From the NCBI GenBank assembly GCA_018806985.1, contig JADANN010000251.1, positions 382,001-446,000 on the forward strand: a stretch of 64,000 bases of DNA, read 5' to 3'. The notes beneath the pieces were generated by a model, which searched no databases, was not told the origin of the DNA, and saw nothing but the letters and a program-made list of their open reading frames with translations. Both the position numbers and the translations under genes were made by a program. The DNA comes from Angiostrongylus vasorum. Its lineage: Eukaryota > Nematoda > Chromadorea > Rhabditida > Metastrongylidae. Below, in pieces: positions 13,701 through 25,800 of this stretch (the first letter of the stretch is position 1; every line of letters starts with the position of its first letter).

Positions 13701-16214
13701 CACGCAGTTGCATTTGCCTTCAAAGCCCTCACTACTTATTTAGCAACTTCAATAAACCACAAAAGTGCTGAGATATGAACAAAAATCTCATACAAGTTTC
13801 GAATCCGAGATTATCTTCTCTGGGGGGCTCATATGTTACCCACCACAACAACGAAACCCTTTGCTTTGCCATTCTCTCCAGTTAGATTTCTACTCTACCG
13901 GTGTTACCAGCAAGTAGTACCCTGCCACTAAAGCGGATCTGTTAAATAAAAAGTTGATATTGCAATTTCATAATCTCAACTTCAACTATTTCTTTATTAT
14001 TATTAGAAAATGAAATCACATATATCACTGTGCGGATCCCAGCAATTCTTGCATTCGATTCGCTCCGTGACATCCAACGGTCCATGAAGGTCTTCGAACT
14101 TTTTTGCAAGTCCCGAGTACATGTTTCCTGGAATTATGAGATAGCCGTGCAGAGCTATTCGCACATGGAGTGGAGGAAGTCAATTTGTCTAGCACCAATT
14201 CCCCAACCCATGAGTGATGAAAGGTTTGTCTTCTTGGGCTCAGTGTGAAGTCGAACCATTGTTGTTTCGGTCGTTCGCACAACGAGCGAGGCCAACACCA
14301 CTCCACTTTCCGCTCTCTAACTTCAATCAAAGCTATCATGATATTCACTGGAAATTGCGAGTACCTTTTTTTCTCGTTGGAGTTCATGCCTTCTAAGCTA
14401 AAAAAACTTTCAACCTAGTTTCAAGCAAGAAACTACTTCTAATACATAAAGCATAAAGGAATAAAGCGTTGGGAGCATATTTTGCCCTCACAGATGCGCC
14501 ATAAATGCGACTGCTTTAAGTGTCGTAGAAGAGTGATCGAACGATTGTCTTACGCAATGAGCAATGGGGACGTACTGATTTATGGGTCAGGCTTTATATC
14601 CTATCAGACCAGCTTAGGACCAATTTTCCGACTCAGGAGGTACACACCAATAGCCAGAGACATAGGGTGAACGTGATGACCACATGTGCATTGCAAGAAT
14701 CTCTACTATGCTAAGTGCCCTATTCGAAACAAACTTTTTAGAAGTCATATCTAGAATAGAACCAGTTCATAAATGATTCATGTGAACAGAACTGTTATAA
14801 TTCTACAAGGATCTCTAGAAACTACGAAATAACTAATCTAAGCATGGTCTGGACGCTATAGGCGTTCGTCAGGCCATGAGAAACTGCCATAGTGACCTCA
14901 CCTTCTCAAGTCAGTTCTGAGCCTTCGTACTGCTACCGTGAGTTCTTTCATCTGTTAAACTGCCTTGACATTTACCACCTTTTGAGAATCATCCCACTCA
15001 TATCCCTATTGATTTGCTGTGCATTAAAACAAAATATAATGCTAACGTTTATTTACAGCGGAGATACTGAGTACAAACAACCACTTTTGAACACTTTCTA
15101 GATCGCAAGTTGGAGGCGTTTCACGGCTTGGACCATGCATTCATCTTCACCCGTGGCTACAGCAGTAATTTCGAAATTCGACCGTTCACAAAAGAGGATG
15201 AGAATATGGCGAAAATCCTGACAAACATGATAACCAACTTTGCGAAGAACGGTGATCCATCCACCAAAAGGCATGTGCTTATGTGTAGAAAAATCTTGAC
15301 AACAAAGTAAGGCACTGATATTCAGGCTTCAGATTCAACTGGCCACCGTTCAGTAGAAACACGAGCACTGAACACGTCTCCATCAATTTGCCACCAAAGT
15401 AAGTCGATGGAAACGATCACCTGCATGTGTTTATTGCATCTGCCAAATACGACTCATATTCTATTAACGCTAACTACTACATATCCACCAAAACCACGCT
15501 AAATAAATGCATAAGTCCAACTCTTCTTCCATTTTTGTACTGAGAATGGTTAAAGCCTCCAGATCAAAACGATGATGTTAGCATATTTACTTGAAAAGCT
15601 GCAGATCTGGATGTTTCTAATCAGTAAATTCGATATCGGAAATGTTTTCCAGAACATCAAAATTGTAAGAACAATCTCCATCTTCCGTACGTCTTTTACA
15701 TCCGCGACATTTAGTCACACAAAACGACAAGAAAAGGACAGGTTCTTACGAAGTTTCTCACAGGGTCATCCAAGGCGAGCTGCACTGGCCACATCCGAAG
15801 TTTTGGAATATAGAAGCCGAGCTGATCAGTCGCCACGTATCAGAAAGAGATGTTATTACGGATCCGGATGCCGATCTCACAAACGAGGAACGAGTCCAGG
15901 TGAGCGCTCCGACGTTAGAAGATGGTGGAATCACAGCAAACAGCAGAAGCATAAAAGTACTTTTGTTCTAGTTCTCATTAATTTTTTTTGTACCAAATTA
16001 AAGTAAGGATTTCCAGTATTCATGGAGCGATGCAATTCTCGTTTAAGAGCTCCTTGTTTTACAGCTTAGCGCGTATCGTCGTGCGTGGTGGGCACTATGG
16101 CTTCTGGTGGCCGTGCTAGCGATCATCACTTGGGGAATTGTCATCTACGCCGTCATTTCTAAGGGAAACAAACCAAGCAACAAACCATACGATAACATTG
16201 TCATCACACGATGA
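4789..16214 (+). CDS. Type-B carboxylesterase / cholinesterase-family protein with C-terminal membrane anchor
   Basis: Model: 4789-4980, 7486-7652, 7719-7885, 8280-8468, 8547-8655, 8844-8961, 9383-9600, 10891-11073, 11473-11533, 11709-11901, 15102-15270, 15333-15398, 15764-15899, 16065-16214. These sum to 2118 bases, an intact 705-residue frame. The start has a hydrophobic signal peptide, followed by the family blocks FRGIPFAEPPVG, SEDCLYLNVF and WIHGGSF. The catalytic triad is visible: Ser in GESAGG, Glu in GVARKEWA, His in AFHGLDH. The last exon encodes a hydrophobic span of about 22 residues and a short tail ending VITR, so the enzyme is predicted to sit in a membrane with its catalytic domain outside. 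Substrate cannot be told; it is not clearly acetylcholinesterase or neuroligin. Oddities: the intron at 8656-8843 begins AT instead of GT, and the one at 15271-15332 begins GC. Confidence 0.9.
4981..7485 (+). other. First intron of the carboxylesterase gene
   Basis: The donor GTGAGT follows RFA at 4980 and the acceptor TTTGCAG precedes exon 2. It contains a weak SINE-B-like segment near 6230-6430. I see no further exon or gene in the rest. Confidence 0.7.
8656..8843 (+). other. Non-canonical AT-AG intron of the carboxylesterase gene
   Basis: Exon 5 ends CTGAG and the next bases are ATAAGT, one base from the consensus GTAAGT. The acceptor TTTGCAG at 8843 is normal. Joining at these points keeps phase (AG + G) and restores a continuous family-like protein. 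Reading on instead gives an immediate TAA stop. Confidence 0.75.
9785..9818 (-). ncRNA. Hammerhead-ribozyme-like motif, copy B (best conserved)
   Basis: The minus strand reads CTGAAGA, a GGC/GCC stem with a 7-base loop, then GAAACGTCAGC. This matches the conserved CUGANGA and GAAA boxes of a hammerhead around stem II. Only a minimal stem III is possible in one molecule, but ACGT is self-complementary. It lies in an intron of the carboxylesterase gene. Confidence 0.5.
10025..10355. repeat. Dyad repeat (R2 family), head-to-head copy
   Basis: The left part starts ATATTTGCAAAACTCC on the plus strand. The right part carries the same family inverted, with GCATGGTGTGGTGGTGAAC and the GACACCTGCGGT module. 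It ends in a tail like GTAGGCAATAAATAAA. This is the same arrangement as at 19873-20347 and 52706-53323. The element lies in the 9601-10890 intron of the carboxylesterase gene. Confidence 0.65.
12020..12395 (+). repeat. R3 interspersed repeat, copy 1
   Basis: It shares long near-identical blocks with 34005-34445 and, inverted, with 56562-56940. Shared landmarks are GAACGGCCCGTCCTCAC, GGTTTACTCTTAGCTAGGC and the end AGGCGGTAAACCGTT. No long open frame is conserved between copies, so it is probably non-autonomous. Confidence 0.75.
14028..14258 (-). mobile_element. SINE-B copy
   Basis: The tail end TGTGCGGATCCCAGCA and the ACCAATT...CCC module ending in a tRNA-like GTCGAACC are shared with 35418-35755 and 51780-52075. 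The tRNA-like head is on the right, so the element reads on the minus strand. Confidence 0.6.
15271..15332 (+). other. GC-AG intron of the carboxylesterase gene (62 bp)
   Basis: Exon DPSTK ends AAAAG and is followed by GCATGT. The acceptor GGCTTCAG leads into FNWPPF. Phase is kept (AG + A). The only nearby GT donor would leave an intron of about 20 bases, which is too short. Confidence 0.7.
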
Positions 16215-16558
16215 CCAGAACCTGATGCACCTATTCACTGGAATGCATACAACGAATTTAAATAAATTAATTTTAATTAGCAGGTATGACAATGAACAAA
16301 GGGTTAATGAAACGTTAGAGCATCAGGAGATTAGGCTTGTAAGTAAAGTCTATGTTTGCTCACAGCTCGTGCAGTTTTACTCCTGGCAAGACTATTCCAT
16401 ACCTAAAATTTCGCAATCGTCTTATACATATATGAATCTTGAAAAAGTGAGTCAAAAAATGGAATTAGGTTCTAAAGAATGCTTAAGGATTCTCTAATCA
16501 ATAGACATGATAACAAAACGATCTACCGCAAAAATAATAACCATGAAAACGTTAGAAA
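16215..16558. other. Convergent intergenic spacer
   Basis: It lies between the carboxylesterase stop (16214) and the rev-3 stop (16559). It is A/T-rich, with the AATAAA at 16261. I see no gene or repeat in it. Confidence 0.8.
16261..16266 (+). promoter_or_regulatory. Probable polyadenylation signal of the carboxylesterase gene
   Basis: AATAAA lies 47 bases after the stop codon at 16212-16214, in A/T-rich sequence, before the convergent rev-3 coding end at 16559. Confidence 0.55.
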
Positions 16559-16832
16559 TCAAGGAAACACCTTTTTTATAACACACTGATGATTTACACA
16601 TCGATCCATATGACATAAAGGATTCTTCTGACAATGAGCACAAGCCAAGCGGCAGATCGCTCGCAACCGATCTTCACGTGCGAGTGAACATAATGCAAAT
16701 TGCAATGTGGACTGGTCGTCGATGCACGACGAGCACCACGGATCACTTCCAAGTGTCGAGCATCCCGGTGTGAAACACAAAGATCTCCCTTCAGGATGCC
16801 ATCGAATTTGAAGCTGCAGAAGATCTGTGACT
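16559..16832 (-). CDS. rev-3: rev-3 last exon: CysA and CysB metal-binding clusters
   Basis: Reading from the acceptor at 16833, the 274 bases end in TGA at 16559-16561. The first cluster is C-x4-C-x8-C-x2-C (CFTPGC...CSSC). The second is C-x2-C-x10-C-x4-C (CAHC...CVNHQC), just before the C-terminal VFP. In B-family polymerases the CysB cluster carries a 4Fe-4S centre and binds the accessory subunits shared with Pol delta. All eight cysteines are present, so this end of the protein looks functional. Confidence 0.9.
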
Positions 16833-19800
16833 CTTCTAAGTGCCGGAAGAATATGCACATGAACATAGTAAATGAAGTGAATCTAAAGCTATTCACAAAA
16901 TTATCAGTCTTAATTAAAAATGTGACTAAAAAGATGATATAAAATTTAAGAAGTTAACGACGTTGCTTCAAGAAACCCCTGGATAACTTGAGCCACTGCC
17001 CTTTGAAGGAAGTATCTGCGGAAGTCTAGTTGTCCGTTCGAGATGAAATCCAGCTGTTCCTTTAGTCGAACAGTTATTGTGAAAATCGAATATTTTCAGC
17101 CCATTTAATTACCAAAATCCCAGTTTTCATAGTAGCATCGTTGACTACAAGTAGATAACGATGATTTACCTAAGAGCTATTCCGAATTCTCTGGATATTG
17201 CTCAGCAAAATTTAGTCTACGCCAACGATGATCTCATAGAACGACTCTATTTATTTATTTATACAAACCCTCGTCACATATTGTGCAGATGGTAGCACTT
17301 ATTGATCTTTCTCGTTGTCTCATTCAGTCATCCGCAAAGTTCCTCGGATTACCGTGCAGGTTCGGCAGCTTGTTGACCATTTCATGCTGTTGGGGAATGT
17401 CGTTGAATGCTGGTTTCCGTGGAATCATCAGACAGTTGCAACGTTCTCAGGTCTCTATCAGAGGAGATACTGGCCGTTTGTAGAACGCAGGAAGTCTCTT
17501 CAGACAAGTCTGGTAGTAATTTACCGACTTCAGAGGCATGGAGAACTTGGTTGGCCGAGATAGAGTGGAAACAAACCATGCGCGTTTTCCATTGTATCTG
17601 TAACCACTTCGCTCCTCTTGAAATCGAATTCCATCAAATACAGCTTCCATGAGAGAGTACTGTGTATTAGACAAATACAATTATTCGAAGAATTCAATTT
17701 ATAATTCTTCGTCTTCGTAACTCTCAACGCTGTTAAATTGGAATTCTTGAACTTCAGTGAATTGAGGATTTTAATATCAACTGTTCTGTACGAGATACTC
17801 GCACTACGGTGTTTTCATAGGGAAACATGGATGAACTCATGTGTACGCCTATCCATGTTTTCTCGACACTAGTCTAGTGTTAATTCATGTTAAATTTCAT
17901 CAAACCATCTCTCAGAGAGCACATATATGCTGTTTATTTGAATGAAAACCAGTGGAACAAAACCAAGAAGTTCATCTCGTTTAATGTCGTGTGTAGCACA
18001 AAGATTTATTGCTGCTTCTCGTCAGTGTTTGATAACCTACTCTATACTTGGGGACGTAACTTCTCAACTAACCGACACTAATTGATATCTCAAGCGAAGA
18101 AGATTCGTGGTGCTTCTGGCATAATTCTCCAAACAACCACCATCAGCCATGCGTATTAATTTTTATCAACACTTAAAAAGCTTTAAGAGCTTGCAAAAGT
18201 GACCAGTATTCTAAACGAAGTTGTACTAATACTAATACCAAGGCTAATGTTATAGAGAATACTCAAAAAGTGTAACGGAGTTCGAATCATCGGGGAATTA
18301 CGACAAAAACGCCAAATGACAAACTAATTTCCAACCTGCAAGCTAGAATCGGCGAGGAATTCCTGAAGAGACCGAACACACGAAATTACAGTGGCATTTG
18401 GTGGACCATCGGTCACGATGTACGGCAGTCGTTCTCCTACGAGAGCGATATGAGACGGATTGTTGGCCGCGAGGGACAGCGCAACCTTCAATTGCGGCAC
18501 ATGAGCGTTTTCAGCGTACTGACCACGGAACTCCTTGGAAAAGACGAAATCAGTGTAGGGCAACTCTTTGAGTCGCGAGAGCTTTGTGTTCAAGTAGACG
18601 CCAAGTGCTCGCCAACTCCTCGTGAAAATCAGCTTCAAACTTCGCTCTAACACCTGCATATTTCTTCATCATTAAATCATAGTACAGTGCGAGGCTTCAT
18701 AATTTACCGCAATGACTTGCTAAACTTTAATCAGATCAGGCACCGGTGCTATAGCTCATAGAAACCAAGCGTGATAGGGTACGAAATTAAAACTTTGACC
18801 TTGTGTAATCCTAATACTACATTAAAAAGAATTCATTATCTCTTTGCTCACTACAATAACCTTCAGCTTAAACTCGAATATCCTGAATTATAAAGATATA
18901 TTTTCCAAGTATTTAAAAAAGTTTGAGGATGAAGTTCTTTCTGGTTTAAAATTCCGTGAAGGATAAAAAAAAACATCCTTCAAGTATTCCAAAACTTTGA
19001 TAATAAGAGATCCCCGTGCACAGAAGTTATTACGAACCACAACTGGCAACGACTAGATGAGGCATGATGTACGAGTAAATGCGGTTTTGAGAAGAATTAA
19101 TCGCCAATGACTATAACAGAAGCAGATGTGAGAAGATGCTGACTTATACAAAACTCATGCTCTTCTAGAGAGGAATCCACTCGGCTGCGAAAAAAACAAA
19201 CGTTAAGGAGAACTTTACCTATTAAACATGTGGTAAATCAGAGAAATCAAGGCTACGCTCTTGGATACGCAACAATTTGTCACCTATTTTTCAATACCTT
19301 GTAAAATCATTGTCATCATGCAACGAACGCACTGAGGTAATAGTGTTGTAATAAAAACCGTTCACTGCTACACTCAACATTATTCGAGAAATGAGCCATA
19401 AAACATGAATACAGAAATCGACATAACATCTGTAATGAGCTTTTTGCTGAGGACAAAAGACTACGGAAAACGAAATAAGTCAAAAAGGACGACCAATAAG
19501 GTATTTTTTAGTTTAAAAATATCAAGTGCTGCATTCATTGTAAGCAAGAGGGTTAGCCCAAAGCGTGAGAACGAACTAAAAACCACGTGCATCGCAAAGC
19601 ACACTAACTATAGGGAAAAAAACGATGGTGAGCGGAAATAGAGGGAAAACAGCAAAAGTTAATTAATATTAGTAAAAAGTTAATGAACAGCTCCTCATTT
19701 TGCGCCATAATTCTCCCCTGCAAAGCTTTCAGTTTTACGTTAGAAGCATGAGCATATCTTTTAAAGGAGCACCAGCTTTCTGTAGAATGTCCGAATTTTA

Positions 19801-22800
19801 TATAACTGAATAAATTTTAGAGTCTTAATAGAAGTTTGCCAAATCATTTATGATAAGATGGACCACAAATAAAACATGATCCAACAACACCTGGAATGAC
19901 AGCAATCGATTTAGGACAGCAAGAATACGTCCTAACGTGATACACATAAAACAAATATTTTAATAATGCTGAGATATCTGTAAAACTCCAGATACTAGGT
20001 GTCTGCGATGGGGAATGAACGCGCTATTACCCTTGCCGGGGGGATAACGCGTTCACTACCACACCATAGGCGTCCATGGAATTTATCTGGGAAGCACAAA
20101 TCGGCATTGAACCCAGTTAAGCTGAGGCTTTAGTTGAAATCACAATGTCCACATGGTGTGGTGGTAAAAGCGTTAGCCCCCCGGAAAGGGTAATAGCGCG
20201 TTCGTCCCTCATCGCAGACACCTGCCGTCCGGAGTTTTGGAAATATCTCAGCATTATTAAAATATCTGTTTTATGTGTATCACGTCAGGACGTATTCTTG
20301 CTGTTCCCAATCGACTGCTCTAATTTCATGTGTTGTTGGATCATGTTGTCTTGTCGAAACCTATCATCTCCCAAAGTTAACATTCACCGACCTTTGCGAC
20401 GACCAAACATGTATCTCGACGAATCGTTTCGATTCCTTTGGCGTCCATTTGACCCACGTCATCTTCTTCATTTTCGTACATCCAGCCTGCGTAGCGCTTT
20501 TTTGTCTCCAGGACACATCCAACGTAAACCTGCTCATGATGAAGTACCACGTGGCTCTTTGGAAGCAATTTAATTAATATTATATTCAACGAAGGTAAAA
20601 CGGTCAAGAAAAGTGGAATGACATCTAACACACTTTCTCTAACTTGAGAACGACGGGAGCAGGATTGTCGTTAGTGACGTCGGCAGCTATGCGACGACCG
20701 ATGGAGAATGCCTGATCTTTCGTTGCGCCTGGAACGAGCACGAACATGCTGTCAGTGTCGCCGTAAATTACTCTGGCCCCACTGTAATCACCTCTGTTCA
20801 CCAGACTAATCGCTCGTTCCAAAGTCTCTCGTCCTTTTCCTAAGATGGCGTCCGCAACCTCCACACACGGCATTCTTCCACTGAAGTTAGCACTAGTGTA
20901 GCCATAAGTTACGTTAGCGATGAGCTTTAGCGCTAATTGACGGGCATCTAAGATTCGTTTGAGCCTCTTGCTAGTAGCATGCTTCATCGAATTCTTCACC
21001 ATTATCCGAGCGCCAATAACCTCACGAAGCAATGTGGGAAGAACACCGTTCCGCTGTGCTTGGGTGGCAAAGGCAGCCGATAGTGGCGAGCAATGCATTT
21101 GATTCTTGAGAGCGCATTCCATCAGTGATGACTTCTGAACCTTGTACTTTACCGCGCCGATTTCTATAACGTCCTCGTTGTCCCGATGCATATTCTCTAG
21201 TTCGGAAATCTTTCCAAACAACGTTGAAAAGCAATAATTGTAGGCGATAACCATAGACGGATATAAAGATTGGAAGTCGAGAACAATCACAGGGTCAAAA
21301 TACACGGCCGAAAGTGGTTCCATAATCAGCTGCAGCTGCTCGGGAGCCTTCATCTTCATTCTCTGCGATGGAGTCACCGACGGAAGGAAATAATGTTGTG
21401 TATGGGCAAGTCTGAACATCATCGATTCCACACGTAACTGGGAACCTCTACTCCACACCTCATAAAATTGAATCCCGTAGACACGAGCCATCTCAGCCGT
21501 TTTCAGAAACCAGTTAATTTCACTTAACAGTGAAATATTGAGAAGCGAAAGTTTGTTGACATATTTGGCGACCGCCAAATATCTTGGTTTGTTACACTCC
21601 AGCACCTCTTGGCAGAGCGATCGATCATCAAGAATCGGCAATTTCTTTTTCAAAATATTCAGAGTTGTCGTAGCTTTGTCGTACGCTCTTCAAGGAATGT
21701 ATTAATACTCATTCTTTTTGGATTGCATTGTTATTTTTTATATTTCTTTGAAGTTATTTTTGGAAGCGCTAAGAACAACGACGAGATCAAAAAAACACAT
21801 TAATTCGACCAAATAAGCTGTATTGTAACACAAGATAGATGGAGGAAGTAGAAGGCTTAAACAATAGAGAAGCAAGTGAACTCTGTGATTTTCACAATAT
21901 AAAGTAATTATGTTGCTATAACTAAAGTCGGCGCTACCAGTGGTAATATAGAAAAACATCAGGGATATATAGAATATCACGTACTGTAGATAAAACCATT
22001 TGGTTACATGATTTCAACCTCTCAAGTAAACATGAAGAAACCAAGCACCTCAACTGCAATTCAGAACGGACGATCCTCCAAACAGCTCGGAGAAGTCTTC
22101 CAAATGGTGGCACGACACCTTCCGGAAGATCATAATGAGCGTCCAAAAGTGTTTGAGAGCTTAAAACTACCCATTTAAAAAAAGACCACGTGAAATGTCT
22201 AGAAAATGCTAAGCATATGCTGAAACTCCCTTTGAAGAAATAGGCAAGTGATTTGTGTTTCAAAACAGTAAAGTAGGCACCAGAGAAGAAATCAAGTCGT
22301 TTATCACCGATTAACTGAGGTGTTTGAAGCGAAATAAAGGAGAAATAGAAAAAAGTAAGCAGCATAACTCGAGGATATCGACTGATGCTTTGGTGGAAGT
22401 TAACACATCCAATGACGGACGCTCTTTTGAGAACGTAACCCCAAGACAGACGTGATGTGTCATAGCCAAACAGAATGTCAGGATCGTATTTCCTCACAAC
22501 ATTCCCAAGGTGTTCAAAAAGTGATCGCTCATCAGGCACATAATATATTCTTTCGTTCAACAGTAACTGAAATAGAAAAACACTTTCAGCGCAAAAAAGT
22601 AATGATAACAATACAGAACATAATATGAAGCAATATCTAACGAAAAAGAACAAGAAAGAAAGAGGAAAAGATATAGGAAGAGAATGAACCGGGAAATATC
22701 AATAGTTTTCTATGTGATTAAGCTTTAGTATAAAAAATATTAATGCAAGACCAAGACGGAATAAATGCGGGAGTCGAATACCGACACTCAGATACATCCC

Positions 22801-25800
22801 TGTTAAAAACCCCCTGAGGAACTATTCATAGTAGATCTCAGATTCTAGACGACAAAAACGCTAATGATTTAGCAATCACTTCTGTTATCTGCTAAAACGA
22901 ACACGCAATTGGCCTATTATCACACCGAACTTGAGTCAGAGCTCCATTTAACTGGAAATGTGCTAACTGGGCATCATTTCCTTCCCTCCCCTTGAGTCTT
23001 CATAGCCGTGTTAATCGTTCCCAAATCGCTACAACAAACAGCCACTTACGTTTGAGAATCGGAGATAAACCTACCATCTTGGGACTATGTTGCCACTTGG
23101 TTGGCGATAATTCCTGACGTTGCACTACTACACGGATAGAAAGTCGAATCTCTATGTACTCCGCAGCTCGACAAAAGGTATGAGGACAAAAGGACAAAAG
23201 GTATGCATGATATTTTAGATATCATACGCATCTTAAACTCCTTTCAAGTCGGGATTTTCAAAAATCAAGAAAGCAAACCCCGCAGTCGTAAACATTAACG
23301 ATGCATTCAGCATAATTACTAAATACGAGCGTTCATCAAGGTTGAACCACACCGTTAAAACCTTATTCTGAGCTGAACAAAATAAAATAGAGCTAAAAAG
23401 GCGGAGAACCACCAGTAATAAATCTTCCATCTCTATTTATTGCAATAAATGGTGTGTCCAAAATTGCAATTCTGATATCTTATAAAGATAAAAGGATAAC
23501 TCTAGGACAAAGATGTCACCCTTGACTAATCCCCTGAGAGGTGCGTCAAGCTTTTGACCCCCTCGAAGCCCATTGATGTATTAATTTAGTGCTACTATCT
23601 TTCTACATAAGTTTGGTACCAATTTGCCCAACTTGGAGCCATGGAAAGCTTGGCGAGCTCAGAACATGGGATCGAACCAATGACCACATATGTCTTTCAT
23701 TTCGTCTCAAACCAATGCGCTACGCTCCTCCATTGCATGAAAATACAACAAAGATTAAGTGCAAGGAATGTTTAAATTTCATTTACTACGTACTATTTTT
23801 TTCTTGACATGGTATTATGTGAAAGACAACTAAAATGCTAAGATATTTGCAAAACTCGGACTGCAGGCCAGTTTCAAACCCGCGACTAACCTTTTCAGGG
23901 CTCACGTTTCACCCAGCGCACCATCGAGGCCCTTACTTTGTCTTTCTCTCAGTCAGCTTTTTTTTCCCTAATCGTGCCATCAGGGTTAAAAGAGATGATC
24001 CAGGGAGTGCATAACGGCATTGAACGCAGTTAAGTTGAAGCCGCGGTCGAAACCACAACGTCTAACTTTTTAAAAATATTCATTGCCTACTCTTCTTTCA
24101 TGGCAGGGCAATATGCAAAATACAGCAACAAGGACGGATGATCGAAACTCGAAACCTCAGAAGGGCTTCGAATCAGTGGCTAAGAGAAAGGCAAAGCGCA
24201 GGTTGGTGTGATATAAAACACGTAAGCCCATGAGGACGGTAATCGCGAGTTCGAAGTCCAATTGAGGATCCGACTTTAGCTCATACCTCAACATCTTTGT
24301 GGAGAAAGTAACAAAAAAGACATGAAGTAACGAAATGGTACATAAGGTGATTAACGGAGAATGGCGATTACCTGAACTGGTAGAGTGGTGACGAAGAGGT
24401 GCTGAGTTGGTGAAGAAGTGCGGCATACATCCGAAACAAGACAGAAAGAGAAACCGAGGATAGGATCGAACTGAAATCGTTGATCAATTGCCTTTCAATA
24501 TCCACAGAAATTACTACGAAGTTTTCACAACGCAGAAAATAGATTTCCGTTTCCTACTACTTGCCACCTACACCTCTACCATCACGATGTACCTTAAGCT
24601 CAGTAAACTTCGTTCGTTTCCGTTTTATAATAAAGAGAGATGCTCCATGAGCTCTGCTTGTCCAAATCATAAGAAGCATCTCAATTTATATTTAACGACC
24701 CTTTTCAGTGTTTTCTGGCAAACAAGCAGGAGCAACAAATAGTTTATTAGCCACCCGATGACGGAGGTTTATTATAAACTGGGTTTCTCGATGGGAATGC
24801 TGATTTTTCCTCCAACTCTTATGACCTTCACGGAGGGAATAATGCTCACTGTCGCTATAAGTTCGACTTTCATAGACGTACCAAACAGTGATGATTCGGC
24901 GAACTACTACAGGATTGTCGGCGTTCTTATTTATGTGGAATAATTTATTATGAAAAGCGGACTTTCAGTGTGAAGGTACCCTTTAGATTAAAAACAGCAT
25001 GAAAGAGGAATTTCGACCCATTCGAAATTTCCCGTAACCTCAGTTATAACAAATAATAAAAGAATTATTTTCATTGTGTCGATCAACCTCGTTTAGATGA
25101 CATTCATACTCCCGATTGCAGATTCCGAATCTCTGAAAAGGTGAACTGTTCTAGATTGCACTATTATGTGTACTACGAGCTATCCGTTTGATTTGCCATT
25201 TTAGTAGAATACTGATTGGTGGACTATAAAATTAGTCTTCACCATAATATCACTGTGTGATCAGCCTTGTAAAATTCCTACCCTTCCTCCTCTACTACTG
25301 TCCTCGGTTATAATACTAACGAACTAGCGAAATAACCTCAGGATCTGGAATTGATGCGTAAGTAAAGACGAGAAGTTCTAAGCTTGCCGCACTTAGATTC
25401 GAGATTTCCGACATACCATCCGCCAAATCCACTTCCCCTCCTTAAAAGGACAAATTAAAGTATTTCAGAAGACCAAATGTAATGAACTAGCAAAAAATGA
25501 ATCTGGTATGGTGGTAATGGCAAGAAAAGAATTTCGCAACGCTAAGAAAGTTGACAGAAGTGCCCTGCTGAACGTCTTAGCTACACATCACTAGCTAACA
25601 ACTGCGTCCAACGATTGAGTGAATTTAGATGTCAAGCAACACTATAGCAGTCCACTTCTAAGACACTGAATAATACCGTAACTCTAAACTTTTCAAATCA
25701 CTGGCTTGTTTACTTCACTCTTATTGGGTCAAAAAATGAAGCCAAAAGTACCATCAGTTGATGTGTTCAGCATAGCTGTATCGTTAACTGCCAAGTTCAT

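Larger units (their letters stand above)
11902..15101 (+). other. 3.2-kb intron of the carboxylesterase gene
   Basis: The phase matches across it (G|AT giving Asp before RKLEAFHG). It contains an R3 repeat (12020-12395) and a SINE-B copy (14028-14258). The remainder shows no exon or other feature I can support. Confidence 0.75.
22567..25336 (-). other. rev-3 interval with unresolved exon content
   Basis: The exon at 25337-25440 ends at SIPDPE, and the one at 22369-22566 starts LLLNERIYYV. The family protein has further conserved sequence between these points, so at least one exon should lie here, but I could not place it with confidence. A dyad-type repeat occupies about 23808-24130 and a SINE-head-like fragment about 23610-23745. 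Confidence 0.5.
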
